Assembly: GCF_019393635.1 (NCBI RefSeq)
Contig: NC_057862.1
Span: forward strand, 240,659,941 to 240,723,940
DNA from: Dromiciops gliroides
Taxonomy: Eukaryota; Chordata; Mammalia; Microbiotheria; Microbiotheriidae
Direction: 5' to 3'
DNA length: 64,000 bases
The stretch's first letter is position 1. Each line of letters starts with the position of its first letter. Both the position numbers and the translations under genes were made by a program. Shown here in pieces: positions 20,046 through 30,600 of this stretch. The notes below the pieces were generated by a model. It did no database searches. It was not told where the DNA came from and was given only the letters and a program-made list of their open reading frames with translations.

Positions 20046-20239
20046 AAACATCACTTTCAGAGTTGTATAGAGGATAGGTTAGATAGGGAAGAGACTTGAA
20101 GACTATTGCAATAATGCAGGTGAGACATGATGAGCTTCTGAACTAGGGTAGTTGTGTGGTTAGTGGAGAGGAAGGGATATTTGAGATGCTCTAGAAGCAG
20201 AATGTCTTAGCCAAAATCCAGACCAGCTAGGCATACATA

Positions 20240-20241
<2 letters not shown>

Positions 20242-20303
<62 letters not shown>
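20242..20303. repeat. (CT)31 microsatellite
   Basis: Uninterrupted TC/CT dinucleotides for 62 bp, followed by a short ATCT run. Probably length-polymorphic. Confidence 0.98.
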
Positions 20304-20306
<3 letters not shown>

Positions 20307-20329
20307 TATTTATCTAACTATCTATCTGA

Positions 20330-20520
20330 CATCCAGGGCCATCTCCACTTGCCCTGATGTCTATTCTTGCTATTAGACCCAAATGGCTCTAGAGGAGAGA
20401 CTGAGGTTGGTGACTTTGCACATGCCTCCCTCACTTAAATCCAATTCAATGAAAGTCATGACATCACCCTAACATCATAGTTCTCTTAGAGAATGAAGGA
20501 CAAACAAACAACAAAAAAAT
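20330..20520 (+). repeat. Interspersed repeat, family not assigned
   Basis: 'ggccatctccacttgccctgatg', 'ggctctagaggagagactgagg', 'gaatgaaggacaaacaaacaac' looks like a familiar dispersed marsupial repeat with an ACAA tail. No coding capacity. Confidence 0.4.
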
Positions 20521-20551
20521 CCACATCTATCTATCTATCCATCTATCTATG

Positions 20552-20815
20552 CTCAACTCTGGTCTTTTCATCAGGAATGCTTGTTTGTCTATTAAAGGTT
20601 CTATTTTGTTAAAAGTTCATTTTCTCCCGGGGGGGGGGGGCGTTATACTATCCTGCCAGGTATTTTTGATTGCCTTTTGAATGTTAGAATATTGTATTCC
20701 AATATTATCTTTTTTATAGTGGTCATAGCATAATCTTGTATGATCCTGACTATGGTTCTTTGGTATTTGAACTCTTTATTTCTGGCTGCTTCTCAGAGGG
20801 TGAGTAATAATGATC
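20552..20815 (-). mobile_element. LINE-1 fragment, ORF1 region (old)
   Basis: 'ctctggtcttttcatcaggaatg' on the plus strand is the reverse complement of the ORF1 block 'tcctggtgaaaagaccagaact' seen at 13255-13275 of the intact L1. It includes a run of about 14 G at 20627-20640. Confidence 0.55.
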
Positions 20816-20848
20816 ATGTAAAAACATTTTTTTTAAAATTATGAGCGC

Positions 20849-21002
20849 GGGGCAGCTAGATGGCGCAGTGGATAGAGCACTGGCCCTGGAGTCAGGAGTA
20901 CCTGAGTTCAAATACGGCCTCAGACACTTAACACTTACTAGCTGTGTGACCCTGGGCAAGTCACTTGACCCCAATTGCCTCACTAAAAAACAAAACAAAA
21001 CA
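20849..21002 (+). repeat. SINE, type A, perfect target duplication
   Basis: Full-length copy with a CAAAA-rich tail. AAAATTATGAGCGC flanks it at 20835-20848 and 21003-21016, a 14-bp perfect duplication indicating a fairly recent insertion. Confidence 0.96.
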
Positions 21003-21289
21003 AAAATTATGAGCGCTAATGAAGAAGCATTTTAAAAAGAGAACAGAAGGAAGTTCATAGGTACACACACGTGGGACAGCTTTGAAACCATTTTCTGAAT
21101 GTTATCATATGCTTAGAAGAAAATCTCAAGCTGTATACAATGGAGATCCCTAGTTTCATGCCCAATCTTTTTCTATTCTTCTTTGTGTATGGAAATGCTC
21201 ATCTTTGTAAGTGTTTTTCAAATTTAAAATTTAAAAATGAATTAAAAAAACAATTCTAATGGATCAATGTAAAAATTACCCCACTAGTA

Positions 21290-21485
21290 ACTCATATAGA
21301 TCTTGTTTCACATTTCCTGAATGGACTTACCATATATTATTGTATATTATGGCATATATGAATCATATTTTTCCACTGAACTTTAAGCTCCATGAAGACA
21401 GGGACTCTTCTAATTTAAATATTTTGTCTCCTCCAATACCTAAGTCTTTTTCTCTGCATATAGTAAGCATTTAATAAATATTTTG
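21290..21485 (+). mobile_element. L2 LINE 3' end fragment
   Basis: 'taagctccatgaagacagggac', 'gcatatagtaagcatttaataaat' are the final part of L2. Confidence 0.6.
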
Positions 21486-22170
21486 GGAGGAGATGTGCTT
21501 TTCTTCTGTGCTTATAAATTTATTCCTGGCTCCTACACCAATCTGCAATGTTAACCTCAGTTTAATTTGAAAGAAATATTTAGCACAGGAAAACTCATTA
21601 ATTTGGAATTTGTGTTAATTTGACAGGGCCCTGATATCTATCTATAAAGAATGCCTTTTAGTAAGAAAATTTATGGTGTGGAGACAGTATAAGCACACTT
21701 AAATTTAAGAGAACAAACTATTTTTAAGTCCCCTTAGGCACTTCATAAAGCATGCATTTACACACAAGCGAAAGAGGCTAATTAGAAATCATTCTTAATT
21801 ATTCCTTAAAGCAAGTCCCTTAAGCACTACCTTTTGAGTTAACTCTTTGTTACCATTTTCTTCCTTTCTACCTATCACCTTATCAGAGAGTTAAGCTGTA
21901 GTCCTTTAAATATATTTGCTTATTAAGGGTCTTCAGTAACTTAAATTGATGTTTCCCCCAAATAGAATTAGAGAGGTGTTACAGTGGAATTCAGGGTTTT
22001 CACAGAAAAGCAGATGAATGACTGACTTGTTTTGGTTGGTTGGATGGTAGAGCTCATTTCTAAAATCCTAACAGAAAAACCCTGGAAAAATGGGTGTGGG
22101 GAGAGGGCTGTCATAAAAGATGAGAAATACTTCAAATGAGTACATTAAAAAGGCAAAACTAATGAAAGGC
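21486..22170. other. Low-repeat intergenic block
   Basis: About 680 bp without recognised repeats or reading frames. AT-rich. A candidate for conserved non-coding sequence only by its lack of repeats. Confidence 0.4.
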
Positions 22171-22405
22171 ATGGTCACAAAGTGAATAGAGAGCCCATCC
22201 TGGAATCAGGAAAGATCATCTGAAAAATCTGGCCTCAGACACTTACCAGCTGTGTGACCCTGGGCAAGTCACTTAACCTTGCTTGCCTCAGTTTCCTCAT
22301 CTATAAAATGAGCTAGAGAGGGAAAAAGCAAACCACTCCAGTACATTTGCCAACACAGGCCCAAATGGGGTCGTGAAGAGTCAGATAGAACTGAAAAGAA
22401 CTGAA
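22171..22405 (+). repeat. SINE, type B (BovB-like tail)
   Basis: Sense copy with 'gcctcagtttcctcatctataa', 'caaaccactccagtac', 'caaatggggtcgtgaagagtc', 'agatagaactgaaaagaactg'. It shows the tail in the same sense as ruminant Bov-A. Confidence 0.9.
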
Positions 22406-22930
22406 TATGAAAGGCACACATGGATGTGTAATGAGAATGTAATCCATTCTGGTAAGTGCTATAGCAATGGAATATATAATGAGCTGCTTAAGAGAATCCT
22501 CCTATTTAAAAGGTAGAGTGTGAGGCACATAGGACTGAATGTGAAATGTCTACTAAAAGAACATGCAGGTTTAAAATGTGAAACAAAGTATGTCTAAGTG
22601 GAAGGTGGCAACGAGCTGCATATGTTTAAAGGTAGAGACAGATGCTTGGCAAGAGCCCGTTTAAAAGGAGAAATGAAACGTGTGTACCTCCAGTCAGTAG
22701 TGGGAGGTTTAGATGGAATGTGAGATGCAATATGCATGTTTAAAGGGTGTAATGAGATATAAACACTGGAGGGCTATAACAAGACACTAGGGGAAAGGGT
22801 ATAAATCAATTCTGGAACAGAAAGGTGCGACAAGATGCTCACATTGAAGTTTCTTAATGGGATGGGAAGACTAGAATGAGATGTCTCAGGGGTTGTAATG
22901 GAATGCACAAAGGAAATGATGTAAAGAGAT
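22406..22930 (+). repeat. Degenerate, irregular tandem-like region
   Basis: A motif like GTTTAAAGGTGTAATGAGAT recurs in varied form at about 22569, 22624, 22659, 22707 and 22738. Looser versions (AGAATGAGATG, GTAATGGAATGC) follow to 22930, and 'aaggtgtaaagagatc' occurs after the SINEs near 23408. Spacing is irregular (31-55 bp), so this may be an old minisatellite or chance. Confidence 0.4.
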
Positions 22931-22935
22931 TATTT

Positions 22936-23176
22936 TGTTGTTGAGTTGTTTCTGACTTTTTGTGACCCCATTTTTGGGGTTTCCTTGGCAAAGATACTGG
23001 AGTGGTTTGCCATTTCTCCTTCTTCAGCTCATTTTACAGATGAAGAACTGAGGCAAGCAGGGTTAGCTGACTTGCCCAGGCTCACATAGCTAGTGAGTGT
23101 CTGAAGTTGGATTTTAACTCAGATCCTCCTGACTAAACGGGTGGGGCTCTATCCACTGCACCACTGAGCACCCTAA
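22936..23176 (-). repeat. SINE, type B (BovB-like tail)
   Basis: Minus-strand copy: tail 'gttgttgagttgtttctgac', 'ccttggcaaagatactggagtgg', body, degraded head ending CACCACTGAGCACCC. Confidence 0.9.
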
Positions 23177-23198
23177 TTTATTATTAAAATATATAATG

Positions 23199-23340
23199 GG
23201 GGACAGCTAGGTGGCACAGTGGATAAAGCACCGGCCCTGGATTCAGGAGAACCTGAGTTCAAATCTGGCCTCAGACACTTGACACTTACTAGCTCTGTGA
23301 CTTTGGGCAAGTCACTTAACCTACATTGCCCCACTCCCAA
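23199..23340 (+). repeat. SINE, type A, with target duplication
   Basis: Full-length copy. Flanks AAAATATATAATG (23186-23198) and AAAATGTATAATG (23341-23353) differ at one base. Confidence 0.93.
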
Positions 23341-23599
23341 AAAATGTATAATGAGAAGTAGAAAAAAGTAAACAATTTCAAAAGGTGAAGGATTTAAGAT
23401 ATATAAGGTGTAAAGAGATCTATTTGTTTAGAGAGTAAGGTCTTTAAAAAGAGGGACAAGAGAACCAGAGATTTGAAAAATTATTTAGCAAATAAAACTT
23501 AAAAGTAGGCTATAGGAACTGGGGTTACTTAATATTGAGAAAAGAAGGCTAAAGATAACTTAATAAAACAATTTTAAGCTTCTGTCGTGTTATATGAAT

Positions 23600-23935
23600 T
23601 GTAGCTTAGGCTTACTTGCTGCTCCCTCTGCATGACATTCCTTCTTCTTTCTACAATGCCTTTGAACTGGCCATCCCCAGGCCCAGAATGCACTCCCTCC
23701 TCACTGCCATCTTTTGTAATACCCAGTTTCTTTCAAGACTGGGTTCAAGTATTAGCTTTTCAATGAAGCCTTTCCTGGTGCCCTTTACCCTCCCAAAGCC
23801 AGGGCTCCCTAGCAGCCTACGCATACCCATATGTATACATATTGTCTTCCCCAGTCAGTCCTCTGTGGAGGTGAAAAACAAACAAACCACCATTGTCATA
23901 ATAATCTCCATAGATTTTATATAAATGATTGTTTA
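23600..23935 (+). mobile_element. Probable L2 LINE 3' fragment
   Basis: 'ttgctgctccctctgcatgac', 'gactgggttcaagtattagc', 'tgaagcctttcctggtgccc' resemble degraded L2 3' sequence. The frame at 23616-23924 is a remnant. Confidence 0.45.
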
Positions 23936-23974
23936 TTGATTAGTAAATATATTTGGGAAGTTCTCTTGCATAAA

Positions 23975-24127
23975 TTTTTTTTTTTTTTTTTTGCGGGGCA
24001 ATGAGGGTTAAGTGACTTGCCCAGGGTCACACAGCTAGCAAGTGTCAAGAGTCTGAGGCCAGATTTGAACTCAGGTCCTCCTGAATCCAGGGCCGGTACT
24101 TTATCCACTGCCCCATGTAGCTGCCCC
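23975..24127 (-). repeat. SINE, type A
   Basis: Minus-strand copy with an 18-T tail, body GGGGCAATGAGGGTTAAGTG and head ending ATGTAGCTGCCCC. Confidence 0.95.
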
Positions 24128-24249
24128 ACATCATTTCCTTTTAACCCTCATTGTTGCTTTTCTCTGGATCAACTAATTCCTCCAGATCTTTATTAAATGT
24201 GGAGAAATGTTTTGGCTAAATGACAGGCATTTGGCCAAAGTCAAAGATG

Positions 24250-24440
24250 GAAGTGTGCTAGAATGGAAAGGGGGCTGGATTTGAAGTCAGAAGACCTAGG
24301 TTCAAATCCTGACTATGCTGTTTACTGTATGATACTAGCTTTTGCATTTCTGGTTATTTCTTCATTTATTAAATAAGAGGCCTAGACTAGATGAATTTTA
24401 TGGTCCCTTTCACCTTGAAAATTGTGATCCTTTGATTTCT
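24250..24440 (+). repeat. MIR3-type SINE
   Basis: 'ctggatttgaagtcagaagacc', then 'agaggcctagactagatgaa', 'tggtccctttcacctt', with the CR1/L3-type tail. Confidence 0.6.
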
Positions 24441-25012
24441 TACCTCTTGCCTATCATACACTATAAGAAAAACACAAAGTATCCTTCTAGATATACATTA
24501 CATAATAGGTCTATCATATTCTAATTCATTTATGAGGAAAAACACACAACAGATATTTATTTTTTGTTTTTTAACACCTCGACAATCCATTCATTCAGTT
24601 CTTGGACCAGGATAACACTTGACTTTTTTTTTCCCCCTGGGTATACACCTTAGATTCTTTAAGTCTCAAAGTTGACTATTTTGTGTCTGAATCTACAATC
24701 TCCATATGGGAGGCCACGTGAAACTGTCTTCTAAGAGCAGCTCTGAGTTCTTCTCCTGGTTCAGCTATTAGTTAGCAGTGTCTGTAGGGAAGTCCAAACT
24801 TCTCTGGGATCTGTACTCCCCCCCTCTGAGGGTAGAAGGTGGCCTAAATTTTATCTGAAATCCTATCTAGAGTCTAAGTTGCCTTTCATAGGCTTCATGA
24901 GTTAGATGTATTAATTTCATAACCCCACCCCATCCCCCGAATGTCTCCTCTGGATTACCACTTTAGTTGGCATGCCACCAATAACTACAGTGCTACTCTC
25001 TAATGTGCTGCA
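24441..25012. other. Intergenic, nothing recognised
   Basis: No supported gene or repeat. Confidence 0.45.
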
Positions 25013-25083
25013 TTCAGAGTATCCCAAAAGTCTTAGTTTTAATAGTTTAAAACTGAACTAAGACTTTGGGGACACCTGGTATA
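25013..25083. mobile_element. Mariner-type miniature element / hairpin
   Basis: TCCCAAAAGTCTTAGTT (25022-25038) pairs with AACTAAGACTTTGGGGA (25056-25072) across a 17-base loop, giving an almost perfect hairpin. The ends (…GTATCCCAAAAGTC, GGGGACACCTGGTA) are of the mariner terminal type, adjacent to TA. Too short to code. Confidence 0.7.
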
Positions 25084-25726
25084 TCAGAGTATTCAGCTCT
25101 ATGTAATCTTCCTAGCTTGTTCATCAGAATTGCATGTGGGATGATTATTTCATGATCCAGTGTAGCCCTATGATTCTAGAATTCCTATGGTTGCTGAGAG
25201 GAATAAAATATAAAAATACAGTCAACTCCCAATTAGCTGCACCACTGGAGGAGAACAGTTATGTGGATAATCCAAAAAATCAATTCTATATGGTTTTGAA
25301 ATGCATTATGGTTTTTGTTGTTGTTTTTGCAGTAGATTAACTTTTCTAATTATATTTGACACAGGCTAATAGCAATATGAATTTGCATGCTCTGAGCATA
25401 TACCAACTGATGCTGGGGATGGACAGTATGCCAAGTCTCGGGGAATTAAAATTTCCTATGAAAATTTCACAGATGAATAATCAAGAATTTGCTCCATTAT
25501 AAAAGCACTGTGAAAATATAAAGTGGTATAGAAATATTAAGTTAAACATAGAAGGTTCATTATGCATCATTCTCTTAGATACATAATCTAATCATGGATA
25601 ATAAAACATTGGTATTATATGACGTTAAAGAAATGTGGTGGAAAAGGAATGAAAAGTAGCAAAAATCAATTTTTGTGTAGTTTTTCAAATAAGAAAACCT
25701 CAAAAAATAATGCCAAAGGGGTTTAG
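25084..25726. other. Low-repeat region beyond the SIPA1L1 3' end
   Basis: No recognised repeat or gene. Lies downstream, in gene orientation, of the distal polyadenylation candidate. Confidence 0.4.
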
Positions 25727-25745
25727 AAGAGCCTTTCAAGTAAGT

Positions 25746-25751
25746 TTTATT
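25746..25751 (-). terminator. SIPA1L1: Candidate distal polyadenylation signal of SIPA1L1
   Basis: AATAAA on the minus strand (plus TTTATT), about 1.9 kb after the stop codon and followed in gene orientation by T-rich sequence (TTTTTTGAGGTTTTC). Confidence 0.45.
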
Positions 25752-27381
25752 GTCTGAATTTTACAAGTAGCCTTTAGAGGCTTCATACAAGAATTCTGTT
25801 GCAAAACTCTAATAAATAGTCTGCCCCAAGCCCCAAAACAAAATTTAAAACAAAATAAAGACCAAACTTAGAATAAGCAAGACTTCAGAATGCTTGGATG
25901 TTAGCAATATTTCCCATTTACAAATAATATCAGGCACTGTACAAACCTCCTTCATACAAATCAAAGAGAAAGAGTCACAATCTTTACAAAATAACTTGGA
26001 AATCTCCCTTTTCCCATAATGCAAGAATTACTAGAAAATAATTTCAAGAGAGGAGGAGGAAAATCACAACATGGAATGAAATTTTAGCTAAAAATTTCAG
26101 GGAGAGAGGATATGAATGTATATGGCTTCTCTGGGGCTCAGGGGAGAGAAATTATTTTCAAACAGTATGAGAAAATTTGAAAGATGTAGAAATGATGAAC
26201 AATTGTTGCAGGTCAATTGCTCAATTACAGGCATGATAACACAAATTTTGTGATGATTATGAAGGCTCAGAGGAAAAGACTCCTCCAAAGGAGGACTCCT
26301 CCTTTGCTTTCCTCCAAAGGGCTAGACATGGTTCAGAGCAGCATCATGGTTCAGCATTGGGGCCCCTTATGGTTGTCCTATCATGCCCAAGCGGTTTGGG
26401 CTTTTTGAATTTAAATGGCAAATCAATAATTTCTTCAGAGACACTGCTTTGAGAGTCCCAATTTAGAAAACCCCATGCTTTGATGTCACATGGGGTTGAA
26501 AAGTCAATTCTAGATATCTAGTCAAGCATGTGAATACTGTTCTTATCCTGTCCACTGCATTCAAAAGGCAAGCAACAGCTCTTTACCATTTTATAATTTA
26601 CTCTTATTACTACATTTCCCTAACTGTCCCCTAGCAAAGACTAACACCCAAATCTTTTCTGGGTACTTTTAATGAGGATTAGTTGGCCAGTTTTTGGTCT
26701 CATGTCTCTTTTCTCTTATCCTACTAAAGAACAGCCATACATAAAATGGAGAGACTGGAGTTCTTGGCATGGGCCACTCAATGCAGGTGGTGTGAGGGAA
26801 TCTTAAACAACTTTATGTTTGCAGCCAAGAGGGTTATCAGAGGTCGATTCTACATTAGGAGAGATTGCTTAAGATTTCACTAAAGAAGCATATTTGCCCT
26901 GTGGAAAGTAGATGGAAGCGTATCCACAGGAAACCACGGGTGACAAGTCACGTAGTAATGTGGGACATGGAAAAGATCATGAATAACACGTCCCATCCAT
27001 GGTCTTCAGCCTCTGTTCCCATCTAATTCTGCTGTTCTGGGTAACACAGGGTAAAACAGCATTGACTCATGCATTCAAGGGAGATACAAACTCCTCATCT
27101 CTAGTCACCTCAGCAAAGAAGGTAAGGAACGTAGCCCTAACACTAACCCCCAATAAACAATCCAAAATAAACATGTATTCGTTTTCTAGTAATCATCATA
27201 TTTGCCAGGAGAGCAAGAAAAAACTTGGATTACCTGAAAGAGAAAGGAAAGAGCTGATGGGAAATAAATGAGGCAGGTGGACTAGGTCATTCTAGTCTCA
27301 TCCCCATCTTTTTTCTTTATACATTACAGAGAAAGATACTGTGCAAAAAAATAAAGACATTCACATTTTAGCAGTTAAACT

Positions 27382-27407
27382 TTTATTTTACTTTTTACTT
27401 TTTTATT
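27382..27407 (-). terminator. SIPA1L1: Candidate proximal polyadenylation signals of SIPA1L1
   Basis: Two AATAAA hexamers on the minus strand (27407-27402 and 27387-27382), about 240 bp after the stop codon, in an A-rich stretch. Use would give a short 3' UTR. Confidence 0.35.
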
Positions 27408-27642
27408 TAATTATTTTTTTGTTTTTGTTTTTCTACAAAAGGCAGATATTGATTGTTGATCTGCAATTGTTCTGTTTGTGCACTCGCAAAAAAGGGGATA
27501 TCTATAAGGAAGGTGGGGAAAGTGCTCTGAAGATGCTTTCAATAGCATGATTACAGGGCATTAAAGCAGTCTCAGGAGAAACATTCCCTCTTGGTCCCCC
27601 TTCCACACCGTCCCTCCCCCCACCTGCATGTTTTATCAGTCT

Positions 27643-27786
27643 TTAGCTCATATCAATTGTGTTGAAGACCCATTCAGTGAATTTTTTCAGCTTGTCTGAT
27701 GCAGTCTGGGATTCCTCTTGTAAACGCAAGTTGTCTTCCCGAAGATGCTGGACTTCAGCCTGAAGATGAGCTTTGTCTTCTTTTTC
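27643..27786 (-). CDS. SIPA1L1: SIPA1L1 terminal coding exon
   Basis: 144 nt, phase 0 start after CTCAG at 27787-27788, ending with TAA at 27645-27643. It encodes the end of the C-terminal coiled coil: [18 protein letters not shown], then [15 protein letters not shown] and stop. SIPA1L1 is a RapGAP of about 1,800 aa that binds PSD-95-type scaffolds and actin in neurons, and the SPAR C-terminal domain ends in this leucine-rich coiled coil. The exact match to the family terminus, as I recall it, separates it from paralogues SIPA1L2 and SIPA1L3. The splice acceptor and the next exon's donor agree in phase. The longer open frame to 27864 is intron read-through. Confidence 0.93.
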   Translation of the reverse strand, partial: EKEDKAHLQAEVQHLREDNLRLQEESQTASDKLKKFTEWVFNTIDMS

Positions 27787-28426
27787 CTGAGAAAGGTCAA
27801 AGAGTGGGAGGAAACCCTCAGAGAGTGAGTACCCAAGAGGTGGAAAGTAAAGGCATATACCCAAGAGAGAGAAACTAGATGTGGGTCATACCTGGGGCCT
27901 TATTTTTACATCCACTAGATAGCTTAGGTATATGACCTAGGGTGCTCAGAAATAAGGAATTCTCAACCTTGATGCTACTGAGTAATATTCTCTCTGGGTA
28001 ACAATTATTAGAATTCAGCTTGGGGAAAAAAAATCTAATGTAGAAGCACATGGAACCTATACACATGAGAACAAGTCCCTTTTCCATGTTGTGGATATAT
28101 GTTTTCCTATCTTGTCCTGACTGAGCCTTGAAATTATCTAATGAAAAGAAAATCACTTTTTGTGAATTGCACCAAAGACCTGTTTTGGTTATGTCTCAGG
28201 TGACAGGGACTGGCGTAACCAAGAGGCAGCTGTCCTGCCCTTAGCAGCCATCTAAACCTGCCTGTGGGTAGCTAATACTTGGGAACACTAGGCTGCACTT
28301 TCAGCCTACACCTAAAACTGGAAAAAAGCAATGACCTTGTACAACAAGAGCATACTTGAACAATGCTTACTTTATCCTCAGACCCTGATATAGATTGGGA
28401 TATTTGCTTTTAGAATAAATGTTTAC
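27787..28426 (-). other. SIPA1L1: SIPA1L1 last intron (640 bp)
   Basis: GT…AG on the minus strand: donor AAG|GTAAAC at 28427/28426, acceptor CTCAG|GAAAAAG. No repeat recognised inside. Confidence 0.85.
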
Positions 28427-28511
28427 CTTTTTCAAATCTTCTTGAAGCATCTTCAGCATACCTTCCAACTGGTCCACTTTAGAAGCCAGTGTAGGAGAAG
28501 AATCTTTACTG
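28427..28511 (-). CDS. SIPA1L1: SIPA1L1 exon, start of C-terminal coiled coil
   Basis: 85 nt. The first base completes a Ser codon begun in the previous exon and the exon ends in phase 0 at AAAAAG|GTAAAC. It encodes [11 protein letters not shown] and [18 protein letters not shown], the first heptads of the terminal coiled coil. The acceptor is preceded by a run of 13 T on the minus strand and reads CCCAGCAG, so a second AG lies 3 nt inside the exon. It is conserved with the SIPA1L1 family and too short to show as a standalone reading frame. Confidence 0.92.
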
Positions 28512-28582
28512 CTGGGAAAAAAAAAAAAAGACCAGGATCCCTGTTAGCAGGAATCTCTGTGACTCTTTTGTTGTTGTTGTTG

Positions 28583-29625
28583 TTACATTTTAAGTTCCAA
28601 ACTGTCTCCCTCCCTCCCTCTCTCCCTTCCCACCACGTACTAGAGAACGCCACCTTCTGACACAGATATATCTACTTCTACCTATACTTCTATACATGTA
28701 AAACCATATTACGCATACTTCTATTTATCAGTTCATTCTCTAGAGGTGGGTAGTATCTTCCTTCATTGGTCCTTTGTGGTTGATTTGAATATTTATAATA
28801 CTCAGAATAGCTTAATTGTTCACAGTTATTCTTTGAACAATATTGCTGTTACTGTATACAACACTCTATTCATTCTGCTCATTTCGTTCTTCATTATTTC
28901 ATGCAAGTCTGTCCATGTTTTTCTAAAATAACCTGCTTATTGTTTCTTACAGCACAGTAGTATCCCATCACATATACCACAACTTGTTCGTCCAATCCCA
29001 ATTAATGGGCATATCCTCAATTTCCAGTTCTTTGTCACCACAAAGAGAGCTACTATAAATGTTTTAGAACATAGGTTGTTTTCCTTTTTCCCCGATCACC
29101 TTGAGAAAGAGACCTAATAGCAGTATTGCTGGTTAAAAAGGTATACAAAATTTTACAATTCTTTGGGCATAATTCCAGATTGCTTTCCAAAATGATTGGA
29201 TCAGTTCACAGTTCCACTAACAGAATATTTAAGGTACCAATTTTCCCACATCCCCTCCAACATTTGTCATTTTCCCCTTCTAACACATTTTAGTCAATCT
29301 GATAGGTGTGAGATGATATCTCAGAGTTGTTTTAATTTGCATTTCTCTAATCAATAATGATTTAAAGCATTTTTTCATATCATTAAATACAGCTTTGATT
29401 TCTTCATTCAAAAACTGCCTGTGCATATCCTTTGACCTCTTACCTGTTGGGGAATAACTCATATTCTTATAAATTTGACAAAGTTCTCTATATATTTGAG
29501 ATGAGACCTTTATCAGAGAAACTATCTATAAAAATGTTTCCCCCAATTTTCGGCTTTCCTTCTAACCTTGGCTACATTGTATCAAAATTATCCATTTTTC
29601 CATCTCACAATGCAGCACTGCCTTT
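28583..29625 (-). mobile_element. LINE-1, 5'-truncated, old, in SIPA1L1 intron
   Basis: Antisense L1 landmarks on the plus strand: 'tagcacagtagtatcccatcac', 'ccaatcccaattaatgggcat', 'caaaatgattggatcagttcac', 'cacatcccctccaacatttg'. It covers the ORF2 C-terminal part and 3' UTR, frame broken throughout. It has the same transcriptional sense as SIPA1L1, and its 3' end lies about 70 bp from exon 28511-28427. Confidence 0.88.
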
Positions 29626-29639
29626 GTAAGCAGGTTTTC

Positions 29640-30340
29640 ACAATGTCAAACTGCTCAGTATGGTCAATATACTTTTTTTTTTCCTAGAAGGACAACTTCA
29701 ATAACAGAAGTTGTACCTATGTTTTAGTGATAGTCAATAACAGCCTTTGCTGAGCATATCATATCTTTGTTTCCAAAGAACAAAGGATAATGAGCAAAAA
29801 CATGCTTTGGTAATATGAGGGGGCAGGGGAACATATAAAAGGGGAACTTTCTGACAACGATAACTGCCAAATAATGAAATAATTTCTTAGGAAAACTATG
29901 GCATTTCTCAGTGCTTTCTCAAGACAGAACAGCTGCCCACCTGTGGGAGATGGTTGAAGATGGGCTTGTCTTAAGGCAAAGGGGAGGGGCTGCCTCAAGA
30001 ACATCATTCTCAAGAACATCATTTTCTGTAGACAATTATCTAACCACATCTTAAAAACCAGGACATCTTTTCTAAAGTATCTTAAAAACCAGCCTACATG
30101 TTACACAAGTGGCAAGTCCAATTTTAACACAGCGTTGTTCCTAGCATCATGTTATTATAGAGAACAAAAAAGATGATACACATTCTCCTTTCCTTTTTTA
30201 TTTTTTAAACATTCTAAACACTCTTTTCCTGATAGGTTTGTGGCACAAAAGCCAGGAGAGCAGGAGTGAGAAAAAACAAAAGATTCATTTTCTTGGCTTG
30301 GGTTCCACTCCCATGGCCCTGAGTGTGAGACTGGGCTCTC
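29640..30340. other. SIPA1L1 intron, nothing recognised
   Basis: No repeat or exon that I can support. Confidence 0.4.
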
Positions 30341-30354
30341 TGAAAGCTGGGTTC

Positions 30355-30600
30355 TGTCAGAGTGATAGAATTTCAGAGTTGGAAGGGACCCCCCCCTCCA
30401 GGGGCCATGTAGAAGTATCTGTATTTGACCAAGAATCCCATTACAGCATCCCTAACCACCGTCATCCATTATTAGGAAGTTTTCCTAATAACCAAGCTAG
30501 TCTTTACAACAATATCCACCCAGTGCTCCTCATTCTGCTTGGTGAAACCAAGGAGAACAAGCTAGGGTGCCTACTCTTTCTATAAATTTCTCATGTGACC
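30355..30600 (-). mobile_element. L3/CR1 LINE 3' fragment
   Basis: 'agaatttcagagttggaaggga' followed by 'caagaatcccattacagcatcc' and 'aagttttcctaataaccaagc' resemble an antisense CR1/L3 3' end. Confidence 0.55.

Larger units (their letters stand above)
25727..27642 (-). other. SIPA1L1: SIPA1L1 3' UTR (inferred extent)
   Basis: About 1.9 kb after the stop codon with no SINE or LINE that I can recognise, in sharp contrast to both sides, as expected of a transcribed conserved UTR. The distal end is set from AATAAA at 25751-25746 and is approximate. Small frames inside are not conserved-looking coding sequence. Confidence 0.6.
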
